A stretch of 53,492 bases of DNA. Source: Terriglobia bacterium (lineage in GTDB: Bacteria > Acidobacteriota > Terriglobia > Terriglobales > Acidobacteriaceae). Within the stretch, counting starts at the first letter, position 1, and each line of letters begins with the position of its first letter. The translations under genes were made by a program, and so were the position numbers. This document shows positions 1-11,028 of this stretch, piece by piece. The stretch is taken from NCBI GenBank assembly GCA_020073185.1, contig JAIQFT010000026.1:1-53492 (forward strand), given 5' to 3'. The notes below the pieces were generated by a model. It was not told the DNA's origin. It made no database searches and saw nothing but the letters and a program-made list of their open reading frames with translations.

Positions 1-499
1 GTTCGGTGGCGATGTCCTTATTCTTGTAACCCTGCACGATGAGGGCGACGATGCGCAGTTCCTTAGGAGTAAGGCGGTCGCGCACACGCGCGCCGACCAT
101 ATCGTTCTCCACTTCTTCGGGCGCGAGCATCTGCGGCTGCACCCAGGTTTCGCCCTTGGCAACCTTGTGAACGCATTCCAGCAACGCCGCTCCCGTAACG
201 TTGCGATAGACGACACCGTGCACGCCGGCGCCGAGGTAAGCCTGACCGTTTTCGCCGGTCTCAGCGAGAACGATAAGGCGCGTCTTGCTCTGGGCCGCGG
301 CGTGCATCAGCGCGGACATATCGGGCACGAGATTGGCGGCGAACGCCAGGATGTTGGGACGGAATTTTTCCAGCGACATGGAAACCTGGTCCCAGGACTG
401 CACCTGCGCCACAATGCGGATTTCGTCCTCCACCCCGAGCACCTTGGCGATCCCAGCACGGAAGATTGCCTGCTTGTCTGCGAGGACCATCTTGAGCAT
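1..499 (-). CDS. LuxR-family regulator with degenerate receiver domain (partial)
   Basis: The gene starts at ATG 499 and runs off the left edge; 166 codons are visible. Residues 1-115 have the pattern of a receiver domain and residues from about 138 begin a LuxR/GerE helix-turn-helix ([20 protein letters not shown]). It is therefore a NarL/FixJ-type DNA-binding regulator. The usual phospho-acceptor aspartate is missing: the strand that normally ends in LLD reads NILAFA, with alanine near residue 54, and only one acidic residue (D8) is seen in place of the acidic pair. This suggests output that does not depend on phosphorylation, or control by ligand or partner (inference). The start overlaps the stop of the PilZ gene (TGATG), so the two are translationally coupled. 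The end of the HTH lies outside the window. Confidence 0.8.
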   Translation of the reverse strand, partial: MLKMVLADKQAIFRAGIAKVLGVEDEIRIVAQVQSWDQVSMSLEKFRPNILAFAANLVPDMSALMHAAAQSKTRLIVLAETGENGQAYLGAGVHGVVYRNVTGAALLECVHKVAKGETWVQPQMLAPEEVENDMVGARVRDRLTPKELRIVALIVQGYKNKDIATE

Positions 500-849
500 C
501 ACTTGGCCTCCCGCGGTTTCCGCTGCGGTTTGAATTGATAGCGATCAATCACGCAGGCCACGCCGCGACGCTTTCCCTTGGTCGAGGTATCCACGCGCAC
601 CACGCGTCCGCTGCAGTTGACTTCCACGTTGTTGGCCGAGCCGATCACAGGCGCAGGCAGCGTGATCTGGAAATTCAGCTTGGATCCCTCGCGAAACGGC
701 AGCTTGGTGGTGATGTAGACGCCGGCGGCACTCATGTTATTGGTGGTGGCTGCGTGCGAGCGCCCCGAATCGGCCTTCTTGATCTTGACCGGCAGCGACA
801 GCGCAAATCGTCGGCCGGTGCGAGCTTCGGACAAGGGGCCTCCTCCCAT
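499..849 (-). CDS. PilZ domain protein
   Basis: A 116-residue single-domain protein. The two hallmark c-di-GMP binding motifs are present: RxxxR (R10-T-G-R-R14) and the N-x-S-x-x-G turn (NMSAAG, near residues 38-43). PilZ proteins bind cyclic di-GMP and alter motility, exopolysaccharide or transcription through a partner. The last codons overlap the start of the downstream LuxR-type regulator, so both are probably made from one message and may act together. The gene is divergent from the Ser/Thr kinase, leaving about 147 bp for promoters of both. No signal peptide or membrane segment is seen, so it is cytoplasmic. Confidence 0.85.
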   Translation of the reverse strand: MGGGPLSEARTGRRFALSLPVKIKKADSGRSHAATTNNMSAAGVYITTKLPFREGSKLNFQITLPAPVIGSANNVEVNCSGRVVRVDTSTKGKRRGVACVIDRYQFKPQRKPREAK

Positions 850-996
850 GGCTCAGATAAAGTCGTGGAGCCGAGTTGCTGGGGGCGTTATACCACAGCA
901 GGCGCGCAACCCAAAGAATCAAGGCGGAGTCCCGTCCCCGGGGTAGGCAGCCGGGGTGCGTTGACATTGCCCAAGCCCGCTCCTAAGATTCCACGG

Positions 997-3303
997 ATGC
1001 TCGGCCAGACGATCTCGCACTACCGCATCGTCGACAAGCTGGGGGGTGGGGGGATGGGTGTGGTGTACAAGGCCGAAGACACCCGCCTGAAACGCTTTGT
1101 CGCGCTCAAGTTTCTCCCGCCCGAGGTCTGCAGCGACCCACACGCGTTGGCGCGCTTCGAACGCGAGGCGCAAGCCGCCTCGGCACTGAATCACCCCAAC
1201 ATCTGCACGATTCACGACATCGGAGAGGCGGACGGCCAGACTTTCATCGCCATGGAGTTTTTGGACGGGACGACGCTGAAGCACGCGATCACCGGCCGTT
1301 CCCTGGACAATGAAACGCTGCTAGCGGTGGCGATCGAGGTCGCCGATGCGCTGGATGCGGCGCACAGCCAAGGGATCATTCACCGCGATATCAAGCCGGC
1401 CAATATTTTCCTGACCAAGCGGGGACACGCCAAGGTCTTGGATTTCGGGCTGGCCAAACTATCGCCGCTGGGAAGCAAGGTGGCGCCCGGCACGGCCAGC
1501 TCGAAGACGGAATCGCCGACCACGGTCCACTACGAACACCTGACGAGCCCGGGCACGGCAGTGGGCACAGTGGCGTACATGTCACCGGAGCAGGCCAAGG
1601 GGAAGGAATTGGATGCGCGCACCGACCTGTTCTCATTTGGAGTGGTGCTGTACGAGATGGCCACTGGAGCGCTGCCGTTTCGCGGCGACACTTCGGCGAC
1701 GATCTTCGATGCGATCCTGAACCGGCCGCCGGCGTCGCCGCTACGGCTGAACCCCGATCTGCTGCCCAAGATGGACGAGATTATCCGCAAGGCGCTGGAG
1801 AAGGACCGCGACCTGCGCTACCAGGTAGCCTCGGAAATACGCGCCGATCTGAAGCGCTTGAAGCGGGAGTCCGATTCCAATCGCACGGCACATATATCGG
1901 CCACGGCGACGGGGGTGCCGGCGGCGCCCTCTTCCAGCGCGCAGCAGCACGCCAGCAGCTCGGTGATGCTGGTAGCGAGGCAGCACAAGTGGGGAACAGC
2001 GGGACTGGCGCTGGCGGCGATCTTGGTGCTCGCCGCGGCTGGGTTTGGCGTTTACACCTTGTTGCATCGTCGCGGAACACCTCACTTCCGGGACTTCACC
2101 GTCAGCCAGGTTACGACCAGCGGCAAGGCCGCGCTGACCGCGATTTCGCCGGACGCGCGTTATGTGCTGACGGTGCTCAATGACAAGGGACTGCAGAGCC
2201 TCTGGTTGCGCAACATCCCCACCAACAGCGACACGCAGGTGGTGGCGCCATCCCCGTTGTCATACAAGAGCCTGGCATTTTCTCCTGACGAGAATTACCT
2301 CTACTTCATTCGGGCTGGAGACGCCACCTACACATACTTCGATCTGTATCGCGCGCCGGTGCTGGGCGGAACTCCGCAAACCGTGGTGCGCGGCATCGAC
2401 AGCGACATCGCATTCTCGGTCGACGGGCGGCGCATTGCCTTCGCCCGGCAAAACGTGCCCGAGCCGGGCAAGTACCAGCTCATAACAACCAATCTGGACG
2501 GCAGCAACGAAACCGTGCTGCACACGGCGCCGGTGTCGGATTTCCCCAGCTTTATTGCCTGGTCACCCACCGACACGCAGCTCGCCTATCGGGTGTTGAA
2601 GCCGGGCAAGGCGCTGGGCGGAATCGAGCTGTTCGACATTGAGAGCGGCAAAACGCGGCGGTTCGCAACCTTCGACGACAAGCTGACGTACGAGCTGAAG
2701 TGGCTGCCAGACGGGCGCGGGTTCCTGAGCTTGTATTCGCAGAAAGGGCCCGATTACTACCAGCGAGAGCAGATTGGGTTCTTTGGCTCCGGTGGACAAT
2801 TCCAACCGGTCACACGCGACGCCAACAGCTACGCGACCCTGACCCTCTCGGCGGACGGCAAAACGCTGGCCACGGTGCAGACCAAGACCACGCATAACCT
2901 GTACGTGGTGCCGGGGACAAGCACGCCGGCAACCGAACCGGCTCCGCTGTTGTCTCAAGGCCATTCAGATGTTGCTGCGGAGAATCGATCAACTGGAGGC
3001 CAAAGTCGCGCAGTTGGAAGCGGCCCGCGGACAAGCCGGCGGCGCGGGGACGGCGGAAGCGAGCGCGCCAAGCATTGCGGCCGCGCAGGCCCCAAGCGAA
3101 ATGCCGCCGGATTTGCAGGGCCCAGAGAAAATGGACTTGAACAAAACCTGGCTGCGCATAAGAGGGTTCAGCGATATCACGCTGCACGGCAGCAATCACA
3201 GGAACGACGTTCCGGAATGCGTGATTCACACCTGCGCCCCGACCTCCTTCAGCCTGGGACAGGTGAACCTGTTCGTCACCTCGGATATCTCCGAAAAATT
3301 TAA
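997..3303 (+). CDS. Ser/Thr protein kinase with TolB-like C-terminal region, 3' end replaced
   Basis: The start is set at ATG 997; an upstream in-frame extension to 535 is low-complexity and non-homologous in look. Hanks-type kinase features: glycine loop [14 protein letters not shown] (residues 15-28), K38, catalytic loop HRDIKPAN (129-136), DFG (149-151), and the [10 protein letters not shown] activation segment. A membrane helix lies near residues 332-355, followed by an extracytoplasmic region with repeated SPD-type strands (ISPDARY, FSPDENY) typical of TolB/PD40 propellers. This is a common acidobacterial receptor-kinase layout. From about nucleotide 2955 (residue 653) the frame stops looking like a propeller and becomes Arg/Gly-rich, because the DNA there codes for a porin in another frame. 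The last about 115 residues are therefore junk and the sensor domain is probably incomplete. Propeller versions elsewhere are usually longer. Confidence 0.8.
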   Translation: MLGQTISHYRIVDKLGGGGMGVVYKAEDTRLKRFVALKFLPPEVCSDPHALARFEREAQAASALNHPNICTIHDIGEADGQTFIAMEFLDGTTLKHAITGRSLDNETLLAVAIEVADALDAAHSQGIIHRDIKPANIFLTKRGHAKVLDFGLAKLSPLGSKVAPGTASSKTESPTTVHYEHLTSPGTAVGTVAYMSPEQAKGKELDARTDLFSFGVVLYEMATGALPFRGDTSATIFDAILNRPPASPLRLNPDLLPKMDEIIRKALEKDRDLRYQVASEIRADLKRLKRESDSNRTAHISATATGVPAAPSSSAQQHASSSVMLVARQHKWGTAGLALAAILVLAAAGFGVYTLLHRRGTPHFRDFTVSQVTTSGKAALTAISPDARYVLTVLNDKGLQSLWLRNIPTNSDTQVVAPSPLSYKSLAFSPDENYLYFIRAGDATYTYFDLYRAPVLGGTPQTVVRGIDSDIAFSVDGRRIAFARQNVPEPGKYQLITTNLDGSNETVLHTAPVSDFPSFIAWSPTDTQLAYRVLKPGKALGGIELFDIESGKTRRFATFDDKLTYELKWLPDGRGFLSLYSQKGPDYYQREQIGFFGSGGQFQPVTRDANSYATLTLSADGKTLATVQTKTTHNLYVVPGTSTPATEPAPLLSQGHSDVAAENRSTGGQSRAVGSGPRTSRRRGDGGSERAKHCGRAGPKRNAAGFAGPRENGLEQNLAAHKRVQRYHAARQQSQERRSGMRDSHLRPDLLQPGTGEPVRHLGYLRKI

Positions 3304-4177
3304 GGTCATCAGCGAGATCGTGTTCGAAGCTGGAACCGATAACGTGTTCGGAGTGGATCTGGAACGCATGCTGCTGGAATATTCCTACCGAGACTTCCTG
3401 AAGTTGGCGGTTGGCCGGTATCACACGAGCATCGGCTACTACAACACGGCTTATCACCATAGCACCTGGTTTCAAACCACCACGGGACGACCGTTTCTAT
3501 TCGCCTTCGAAGACCAGGGAGGGATCCTGCCGGTCCACAATGTGGGTGTGTCGGCGTCGGGGGCGATTCCGTCGGGACCCCTTGGATTGCACTATGTCGC
3601 GGAGGTCGGCAACGGGCGGGCCTCGCGCTCTCCGCTCAGCGAAGCAGTGCAAAATGTGGTCGATGAAAACGGACACAAAGCGGTCAACCTGGCATTGTTC
3701 GCCCGGCCGGACAGCGTCCGCGGATTGCAGGCGGGCTTCTCGGTCTATCGCGATGTGTTGACGCCTGGCGCGCCGGGCCTCGGCGTTGCCCCGGGGCCGG
3801 TTGCCGCGGCGCACATCGGCGAGACAATTCTTGCGGCCCACGCCGTGCTGGCGCGGCCTAACTTCGAGTGGCTGAACGAGGCGCTGGTCATTCGCCATGC
3901 GCCGCAGGGAACGACGCTGGTGTATCAGACGCCTGGTTTTTACAGCCAGATTTCAAGACGCTTTGGCTCCTACCGGCCTTACTTCCGGTACGAGTATGTG
4001 AATTCTCCCGATAAGGAACCGGTGTTCCCGGACGTAGGGTTGCGCAGCGGTCCCTCGGTGGGCCTGCGGTTCGATGCGGCCGAGTCGGTGGCGGTGAAGC
4101 TTCAGTATGATTACACCGCATTGCGCCGGCAGCAGGCGATCAGCGCGCTGGGGCTACAGGTAGGATTTACGTTCTAG
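2969..4177 (+). CDS. Outer-membrane porin-like beta-barrel protein, 5' end missing
   Basis: 402 residues from ATG 2969, opening with a heptad-type coiled coil ([14 protein letters not shown], residues 6-19), a Pro/Ala linker, then a long barrel-like stretch with alternating aromatic residues that ends in aromatic F (LQVGFTF), the C-terminal signature of outer membrane barrels. This is the layout of phosphate-selective/OprP-like porins, which carry a signal peptide before the coiled coil. Here no signal peptide exists: upstream codons belong to the kinase gene in another reading frame, with the switch at about 2955. The product could not be exported as drawn, so this is probably a 5'-truncated gene or one side of an assembly join. 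It lies 15 bp before a PstS-like gene, which supports a phosphate or anion role. Confidence 0.65.
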   Translation: MLLRRIDQLEAKVAQLEAARGQAGGAGTAEASAPSIAAAQAPSEMPPDLQGPEKMDLNKTWLRIRGFSDITLHGSNHRNDVPECVIHTCAPTSFSLGQVNLFVTSDISEKFKVISEIVFEAGTDNVFGVDLERMLLEYSYRDFLKLAVGRYHTSIGYYNTAYHHSTWFQTTTGRPFLFAFEDQGGILPVHNVGVSASGAIPSGPLGLHYVAEVGNGRASRSPLSEAVQNVVDENGHKAVNLALFARPDSVRGLQAGFSVYRDVLTPGAPGLGVAPGPVAAAHIGETILAAHAVLARPNFEWLNEALVIRHAPQGTTLVYQTPGFYSQISRRFGSYRPYFRYEYVNSPDKEPVFPDVGLRSGPSVGLRFDAAESVAVKLQYDYTALRRQQAISALGLQVGFTF

Positions 4178-4191
4178 AAGGTAAGAAGAAA

Positions 4192-4728
4192 ATGTGGCGA
4201 CGGATGAGTATTCTGTTGATCGCGACCGTCGGGTCTGTGCTGCCGGTGTTACCGAATCATGCGGCAGATGGCGGCGCGCTGGCGGCGGAAGCGCAGACCG
4301 CTCCGGAGCATAGCCTGGCGATCATCGTCAACCAATCAAACCCGGTGGAGAATCTCTCCGCGACGGAGCTGCGCAAGGTCTTCATGGGAGAGCGCAGTCA
4401 CTGGTCAAACGGGCGTCGCATCACACCGGTCATGATGGGCACGGGAACGCTGGAGCGGAAAACCATGCTGCGGGAAATCTACCAGATGAACGAGAAAGAC
4501 TTCGGCAATCACTTCCTGCACGGCGAGTTTACAGGGGAGGTCTTTGTCTCACCCAGAACGATGGAGACTTCGCTGGAAGTGCGTAAGTTCGTGTTCAACG
4601 TCCCGGGCGCGATTGGCTATGTGCGCGCCGCCGACGTGGACTCCTCGGTCAAGGTGGTTCGAGTGGACGGACACCTGCCCGCCGACAAGGAATACAGCCT
4701 GCGGGTCATGCTGCGCTCCAGCCGATAA
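4192..4728 (+). CDS. PstS-like phosphate-binding domain protein
   Basis: 178 residues with an N-terminal signal peptide (hydrophobic segment near 6-20, Ala-rich end). The mature part resembles the short PBP-like domain related to PstS: the pattern LSATELRKVFMGERSHWSNG (residues 54-73) corresponds to the region where such proteins read L-s-...-I-F-x-G-...-W-x-dG, and the C-terminal GAIGYV motif follows. These short proteins usually sit beside porins or sensor proteins rather than encoding a full ABC-transporter binding protein. The start is supported by a purine-rich site (GGTAAGAAG) just ahead of ATG. It would be periplasmic. It is 15 bp from the porin fragment and almost certainly in its operon. 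Confidence 0.75.
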   Translation: MWRRMSILLIATVGSVLPVLPNHAADGGALAAEAQTAPEHSLAIIVNQSNPVENLSATELRKVFMGERSHWSNGRRITPVMMGTGTLERKTMLREIYQMNEKDFGNHFLHGEFTGEVFVSPRTMETSLEVRKFVFNVPGAIGYVRAADVDSSVKVVRVDGHLPADKEYSLRVMLRSSR

Positions 4729-4797
4729 CCAGGCTGAATCCGAATTCCTGCTCAGCCTTGATCGCAGGAGCAGTTTCAGAATTGGTGTAGCCGAGAG

Positions 4798-4875
4798 GAA
4801 ACACAGAGATCCCTCGACTCGGGTTTCCCGCGCTGGAAAAAACGCGCGGGAGCCCTCCCTCGCTCGGGATGACAT
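4798..4875. repeat. Intergenic hairpin repeat between convergent genes
   Basis: The spacer holds an inverted repeat CCCGCGC (4827-4833) / GCGCGGG (4844-4850) with a 10-nt A-rich loop, flanked by ATCCC...GGGAT ends. The flanks (gatccctcgactcggg; ctcgggatgac) look like the dispersed gtcatcccgagcg-type intergenic elements common in soil bacterial genomes. It could also work as a bidirectional terminator for the two converging genes. No T-tract is obvious. Confidence 0.5.
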
Positions 4876-4900
4876 CGACTACGCAAAAGATGAAGCGGCT

Positions 4901-6709
<1,809 letters not shown>

Positions 6710-6717
6710 GGTGACGC

Positions 6718-7269
6718 TCAGAACTTGACGCTGGGGACTTCACGGTCCGCAGGCGTTTCCAATTCGAAGAACTGGCGCGGCTGGAAACCGAACGATCCGG
6801 CAAACATGTTGGCCGGGAACGTCTGGATGCGCGTGTTGTAATCGCGCACCACGGCGTTGTAGTAGCGGCGCGAGTTCTGGACGTCGTTTTCGATGTCGGA
6901 CAGCGACTTCTGCAGCGCCATGAAATTCTCGTTGGCGCGGAGCTGTGGGTAGGCCTCGGCCACGGCGAACAGCGACTTCAGCGCCATGGTGAGCTGACCT
7001 TCGGCCTGAGCCCGTTCCGCCGGAGCGGTAGCCGACATGGCCGCCGAACGCCACTTGGCGACGTTTTCAAACGTGCCCTTTTCGTGCGCGGCGTAGCCCT
7101 TAACGGTTTCGACCAGGTTGGGGATCAGGTCGTGACGGCGCTTGAGCTGCACGTCAATGTCGGACCAGGCCGAGTCGGCACGGATCTTGAGTTGCACCAG
7201 GCTGTTGTAGAGGCCGATGAGAATGCCGGCGATAACGACGATTACGACAACCAGGATGATCAGGCCCAT
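6718..7269 (-). CDS. lemA: LemA family protein
   Basis: 183 residues: one N-terminal membrane helix (about 2-22, [20 protein letters not shown]) then a helical LemA domain with the typical stretch [20 protein letters not shown] (39-58) and [17 protein letters not shown] near 140-155. LemA proteins are small inner-membrane proteins with a long helical domain; their biochemical role is unclear. The start has a strong Shine-Dalgarno (AGGAGG, 5 nt before ATG). The stop is 8 bp from the DUF2207 start, forming a two-gene unit with it, a pairing seen in many bacteria. Confidence 0.92.
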   Translation of the reverse strand: MGLIILVVVIVVIAGILIGLYNSLVQLKIRADSAWSDIDVQLKRRHDLIPNLVETVKGYAAHEKGTFENVAKWRSAAMSATAPAERAQAEGQLTMALKSLFAVAEAYPQLRANENFMALQKSLSDIENDVQNSRRYYNAVVRDYNTRIQTFPANMFAGSFGFQPRQFFELETPADREVPSVKF

Positions 7270-7350
7270 GTCGCCTCCTTGGCGTGCAGTGGGATCAGGA
7301 ATTGCAGTGCCTATGATACCCGTGCGGTGAAAAAAACGGGGGCGGAAGTC

Positions 7351-7378
7351 GTAATCGGTAGTCAGTAGTCGGTAGTCT
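7351..7378. repeat. Heptanucleotide tandem array (4 units)
   Basis: Four adjacent 7-mers GTAATCG, GTAGTCA, GTAGTCG, GTAGTCT lie in the 149-bp spacer upstream of lemA. A short inverse copy (gactaccacctaccg) occurs about 30 bp further, near 7408. Such heptamer arrays resemble the short tandemly repeated repetitive sequences described in cyanobacteria. Confidence 0.7.
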
Positions 7379-7418
7379 GGAGCGGAAGCCGGCCGAACTA
7401 CGAGTTACGGACTACCAC

Positions 7419-10400
7419 CTACCGCCCCACGCCCGCATAGGGCATGGCGGCGGTGCGCTCCAGTTTGTCCCAGTTGAAGGCGCGACCGGTCATAGCGCGC
7501 TTCAGGGTCTTGATGAGCACGATGGAGAACAACTGGCGGTAGGCGAAGCGCTGCAGCCAGACGTGGAGCAAAAGACTGATGTCTTCGCGGTTGTCGGCGG
7601 TGCGGCGCTCGAGGGCGAAGGCAAGAGCGGAGGCGATGAAGTCAATGACGAGGAACATGGCGAAGTAGGTGACGAGCTTCTCGAAACTGCGGAAGTCCGC
7701 GGTCTCGGGATGGAAATAGCGGTCGAGCAGGTACATGAAGGCGCCGTAGGCGAACATCAGGTCAATGAAGGGGGACACCAGCGGCAGCAGGATCTGGAAG
7801 ATGACAATGTTGGGGAGCGCCACCCAGCCGAGCACGCCCTTGCGGCCGAAGGCAGCACGGTGCTTATACACCGATTGCATGATGCCGAAGGACCAGCGGA
7901 AACGCTGACGCATCAGGTCGCTGGCGTTCATCGGGGCCTCGGTGTAGGCCAGCGCGCGGTCTTCGTAGGTGACGCGGTAGCCGCGCTGCAGCAGGGCCAT
8001 GGTGAGATCGGCGTCTTCGGCGACGGTGTCGATGTGGAAGCCGCCGGCCTCGCGCACCGCGGAGGCGCGCCAGGCGCCGATCGCTCCCGGCACCACGCTG
8101 ACCGCGCCCAGTACGTTGAGCGCGCGGCGTTCGAAGTTCTGGCTGGTGACGTATTCCAGCGCCTGCCAACGCGTCCAGAGATTAACGCGGTTTCCGACCT
8201 TGGCATTGCCGGCGACGGCGCCGACGCGCGAATCGAGAAAATGCGGAACCAGACGCGAAATGGCGTCTCGGGCGATGACCGTGTCGGCGTCAATGCCGAC
8301 GAAAATCTCCTCGCGCACAAATTCCAGGCCGTAGCTGAGGGCCTCGGCCTTGCCGGTGTTGGGCTTGGTGAGGACGGTGACAAGGCCATTGCGGATTTCG
8401 GCGGCGAAGGCGTTCTGCGTGACTTCAAGCGTGCGGTCGGCGGAGCCGTCGTCCACTACGATGACGCGCAGTTGGGGATAGTCAGAGTCGAGGGCGGCGC
8501 GAACGGTGCGCTCGATCACTTTTTCTTCGTTGAATGCCGGAATCAGGACTGCGACAGCGGGCTTGAAGGCCTGCGCGGCGGTGATCTGGGTCGAGTCGCG
8601 CTGGCTGATCGCGTGGCGGAAGCGGTCGAAGATGGCGAGCGCGCCGACCAAGAACAGGCGGGCCGACATGAGCACGTCGCCGAGAAAGAAGATGACGACG
8701 ATGGCGGCGCCGATGACGCCGAACATCCAAAAACCGAAGCTGTCGATGCGCGCCGACCAGCGCTCGTTGGGCGCCAGCGGCACCATGACTTGGTTGTACG
8801 GCTTCCCCAGCAATTGCGAGACGGGGACGATCTGGTAGCCGCGCTGGCGCAGGGCGTCAATGATCAGGGGCAGCGCCTTCACGGTTTGAGTGCGATTGCC
8901 ACCGCCATCGTGCAGCAGCACGATGTTGCCGCAGCGCATGTCGTCGGGATCGCAGGGCGGCAGGTGGGCCATGACTTCGGCGGCGATCTGCGCCGCCGGC
9001 GGGTCCTGCCAGTCGTGCGGGTCAATCTTGTCGCCGACAGTTATGTAGCCCATCTGCTGCGCGATTTCGAGCGGGCGCACCTGATCGGCGGTGTCGGGTT
9101 CCTGGTCAATCGAATAGGGCGGGCGGAACAGCAGGGGCTTGACGCCGATGCGGCTGGCGAAAAAGCGTTCCGCCAGGTTCAGCTCCACGCGCATGTAACC
9201 CTTGCGGATGTTGCTGATGTCGGGATGGGTGAAGGTGTGGTTGCCGATCTCGTGGCCCTCGGCGTAAATGCGCTGCGCTAGTTGCGGGTACTTCTCCGCC
9301 TGGATGCCGATCAGGAAGAAGGCGGCTTTGGCGTTCTTCTGCTTGAGCACATCGAGAATTTTCGGGGTCCAATCGGGATCGGGGCCGTCGTCGAAGGTGA
9401 GCACGATCTGCTTGGCATTGGCGCCGTACTGGTCGATCTGGTAGGGCTTGGGCAGCACGGTCATCTTCTCGTCGGTGATCAGGCCAGTGGAAGGGTCGAG
9501 GGTAAAGGTGCGCTCGCCGGAGGCGGGCTGGCTGCCGATGCGGATGACCTCGCCCGCGCCTTCCATGTCCACGTCCTGTCCGGGCGGGACGAGGCGCAGG
9601 TCCTGCACCACACCGACTTTGCCGGGAAGATCGAACACCGGCCAAAGCGAGCGGTCTTCCGAACCGAGCCGCCACAGGGCGAAGGTGTTGATGCCCAGCT
9701 TGACGGCGGCACGCATCTGGTTGAGCGCGGTGACGCCGTCGAGAAACCAGACGTCGTGGCGCTTGCCGTTTTCGTCTTCATAGGCGAAGTGCGGGTTGAG
9801 GCTGTCGGGATCGAAGCTGATCTGGGCGTCGGAATCGGAGGCGCTGAGCCAGGCTTCCTGATTGTCAATGCTGCGCGCACTATCAACTTTCGGCTTGCCC
9901 TTCTTCTGCTGCACCAGCGACCAGTCGTAACCGTAGCTGCCGATGGCGCAGATGAGCTTGTCTTTCGGAATGAGCTTGAGGGCGTCGACGAGATTCCTGG
10001 TGAACCATTCCTGGGAGGCGATGGGGCCGGCATCGCCACCCTGAAAGTGCTCGTCGTAATTCATCAGGATGAGGCCGTCGGAATGCGCCGCCAGGAAGCT
10101 GTAATCAAAGTCGTCGTCGTTCACCGGGACGGCGATGTGCAGCTTCATGCCGCGGGCCTGCAGGTCGGAGTGCAGTTCGTCCACAAGCTGGCGGAAGCCG
10201 GGCTGCGCGGAGCGCGGGAAGCCTTCGAAGTCGAGGGTCAGGCCCCTGTAGTTGTCGCTGGCGAGAAACAGCCCCACCTGGCGGCGAAAGGCGGCGCGCG
10301 ACTCGGCGGTGTTGAGGAAGGAGTCGATGCCGGAAATCCACTGGTTGCGCGTGGGGTCGAAGTTGTTAACCAGCGGCAGAACTTCGCTGTCGGCGTCCTC

Positions 10401-10898
10401 GTCCTTGAGGAGCTTCATCACCGGCCGTTCTTTGTCATCCGGACTGTGAATGGTGTTGCCCTGCACGACGTCAAACAGCTTGAGTTGCGGATCAACGGCC
10501 TGGATGCGCCCGTCTGGGGTGAGCACGTGCAACCACTCGGGATAGAGGATGTCAATCTGGCGGACGTACTCGCGCAGCGACGAGTAGGAGGCGGCGTCCC
10601 AGGTGACGTAGAAGGCGGCGCGTACGCCTTCGCCGGAATTGAGCACCAGTTCGGTGGGCGGCTTCTTCGACTTGGTGGTGACCCGGCGCGCCTTCGGGCG
10701 CTTGCGCTCTTTCTCTTTCAGCGCCTTGTACGGGCGGTGCTGTTCCGGGAGTAACAGGGTGGTCAGGCTGACGCCGCTGAGCGCGCTTACCAGAAAGAAA
10801 ACGATCAGCAGCGAGACGGTCAGGCCCAACACGTCCATCAGCCGGCGGAGACGCTTCCACCGTTTGCGCTGGGGATCGTAGAAAATGGGCATGGCCAT
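7419..10898 (-). CDS. Trifunctional GH18-like / polysaccharide deacetylase / GT2 membrane protein
   Basis: 1159 residues in one reading frame. After a basic N-terminus and membrane helix (about 25-45) comes a GH18-type domain (about 85-430) with the catalytic strand GLTLDFEGF (acid E225). A carbohydrate esterase 4 domain follows with TFDDGP (501-506), HTFTHPD (554-560), RPPYS, and a VLLHDGGG strand. After further membrane helices comes a family 2 glycosyltransferase domain (from about 777, VAVLIPAFNEE) with IDAD near 869, EDADLT and the processive QRFRW motif (998-1002), then C-terminal helices. Chitin/PNAG-type synthases carry the same GT2 motifs and PgaB-type proteins combine deacetylase and hydrolase. 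One polypeptide could therefore polymerise, de-N-acetylate and trim an amino-sugar exopolysaccharide (inference). The transcript appears monocistronic; the Shine-Dalgarno is weak, and M1 or M3 could be the start. Confidence 0.88.
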   Translation of the reverse strand: MAMPIFYDPQRKRWKRLRRLMDVLGLTVSLLIVFFLVSALSGVSLTTLLLPEQHRPYKALKEKERKRPKARRVTTKSKKPPTELVLNSGEGVRAAFYVTWDAASYSSLREYVRQIDILYPEWLHVLTPDGRIQAVDPQLKLFDVVQGNTIHSPDDKERPVMKLLKDEDADSEVLPLVNNFDPTRNQWISGIDSFLNTAESRAAFRRQVGLFLASDNYRGLTLDFEGFPRSAQPGFRQLVDELHSDLQARGMKLHIAVPVNDDDFDYSFLAAHSDGLILMNYDEHFQGGDAGPIASQEWFTRNLVDALKLIPKDKLICAIGSYGYDWSLVQQKKGKPKVDSARSIDNQEAWLSASDSDAQISFDPDSLNPHFAYEDENGKRHDVWFLDGVTALNQMRAAVKLGINTFALWRLGSEDRSLWPVFDLPGKVGVVQDLRLVPPGQDVDMEGAGEVIRIGSQPASGERTFTLDPSTGLITDEKMTVLPKPYQIDQYGANAKQIVLTFDDGPDPDWTPKILDVLKQKNAKAAFFLIGIQAEKYPQLAQRIYAEGHEIGNHTFTHPDISNIRKGYMRVELNLAERFFASRIGVKPLLFRPPYSIDQEPDTADQVRPLEIAQQMGYITVGDKIDPHDWQDPPAAQIAAEVMAHLPPCDPDDMRCGNIVLLHDGGGNRTQTVKALPLIIDALRQRGYQIVPVSQLLGKPYNQVMVPLAPNERWSARIDSFGFWMFGVIGAAIVVIFFLGDVLMSARLFLVGALAIFDRFRHAISQRDSTQITAAQAFKPAVAVLIPAFNEEKVIERTVRAALDSDYPQLRVIVVDDGSADRTLEVTQNAFAAEIRNGLVTVLTKPNTGKAEALSYGLEFVREEIFVGIDADTVIARDAISRLVPHFLDSRVGAVAGNAKVGNRVNLWTRWQALEYVTSQNFERRALNVLGAVSVVPGAIGAWRASAVREAGGFHIDTVAEDADLTMALLQRGYRVTYEDRALAYTEAPMNASDLMRQRFRWSFGIMQSVYKHRAAFGRKGVLGWVALPNIVIFQILLPLVSPFIDLMFAYGAFMYLLDRYFHPETADFRSFEKLVTYFAMFLVIDFIASALAFALERRTADNREDISLLLHVWLQRFAYRQLFSIVLIKTLKRAMTGRAFNWDKLERTAAMPYAGVGR

Positions 10899-11028
10899 CG
10901 GCTTTGACAGCTTTCATCCTAGAATGACGGCAGACGTCTCCGCACACCCATGATAAATGGGGCGCCGGAAACCCGGTGGCCGACCGGGTGCGGGTGGCGG
11001 TGTCACCCAGAGAGTCCCTAACTACTGA

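Noticed and set aside
535-996. In-frame N-terminal extension of the Ser/Thr kinase
   Set aside because: It runs antisense through the PilZ gene and has no domain-like sequence; the kinase fold begins right after ATG 997.
7563-10754. Two long plus-strand ORFs (572 and 490 codons)
   Set aside because: They are antisense to the trifunctional enzyme; their Asp/Glu/Gly/Val-rich composition is typical of shadows of high-GC genes.
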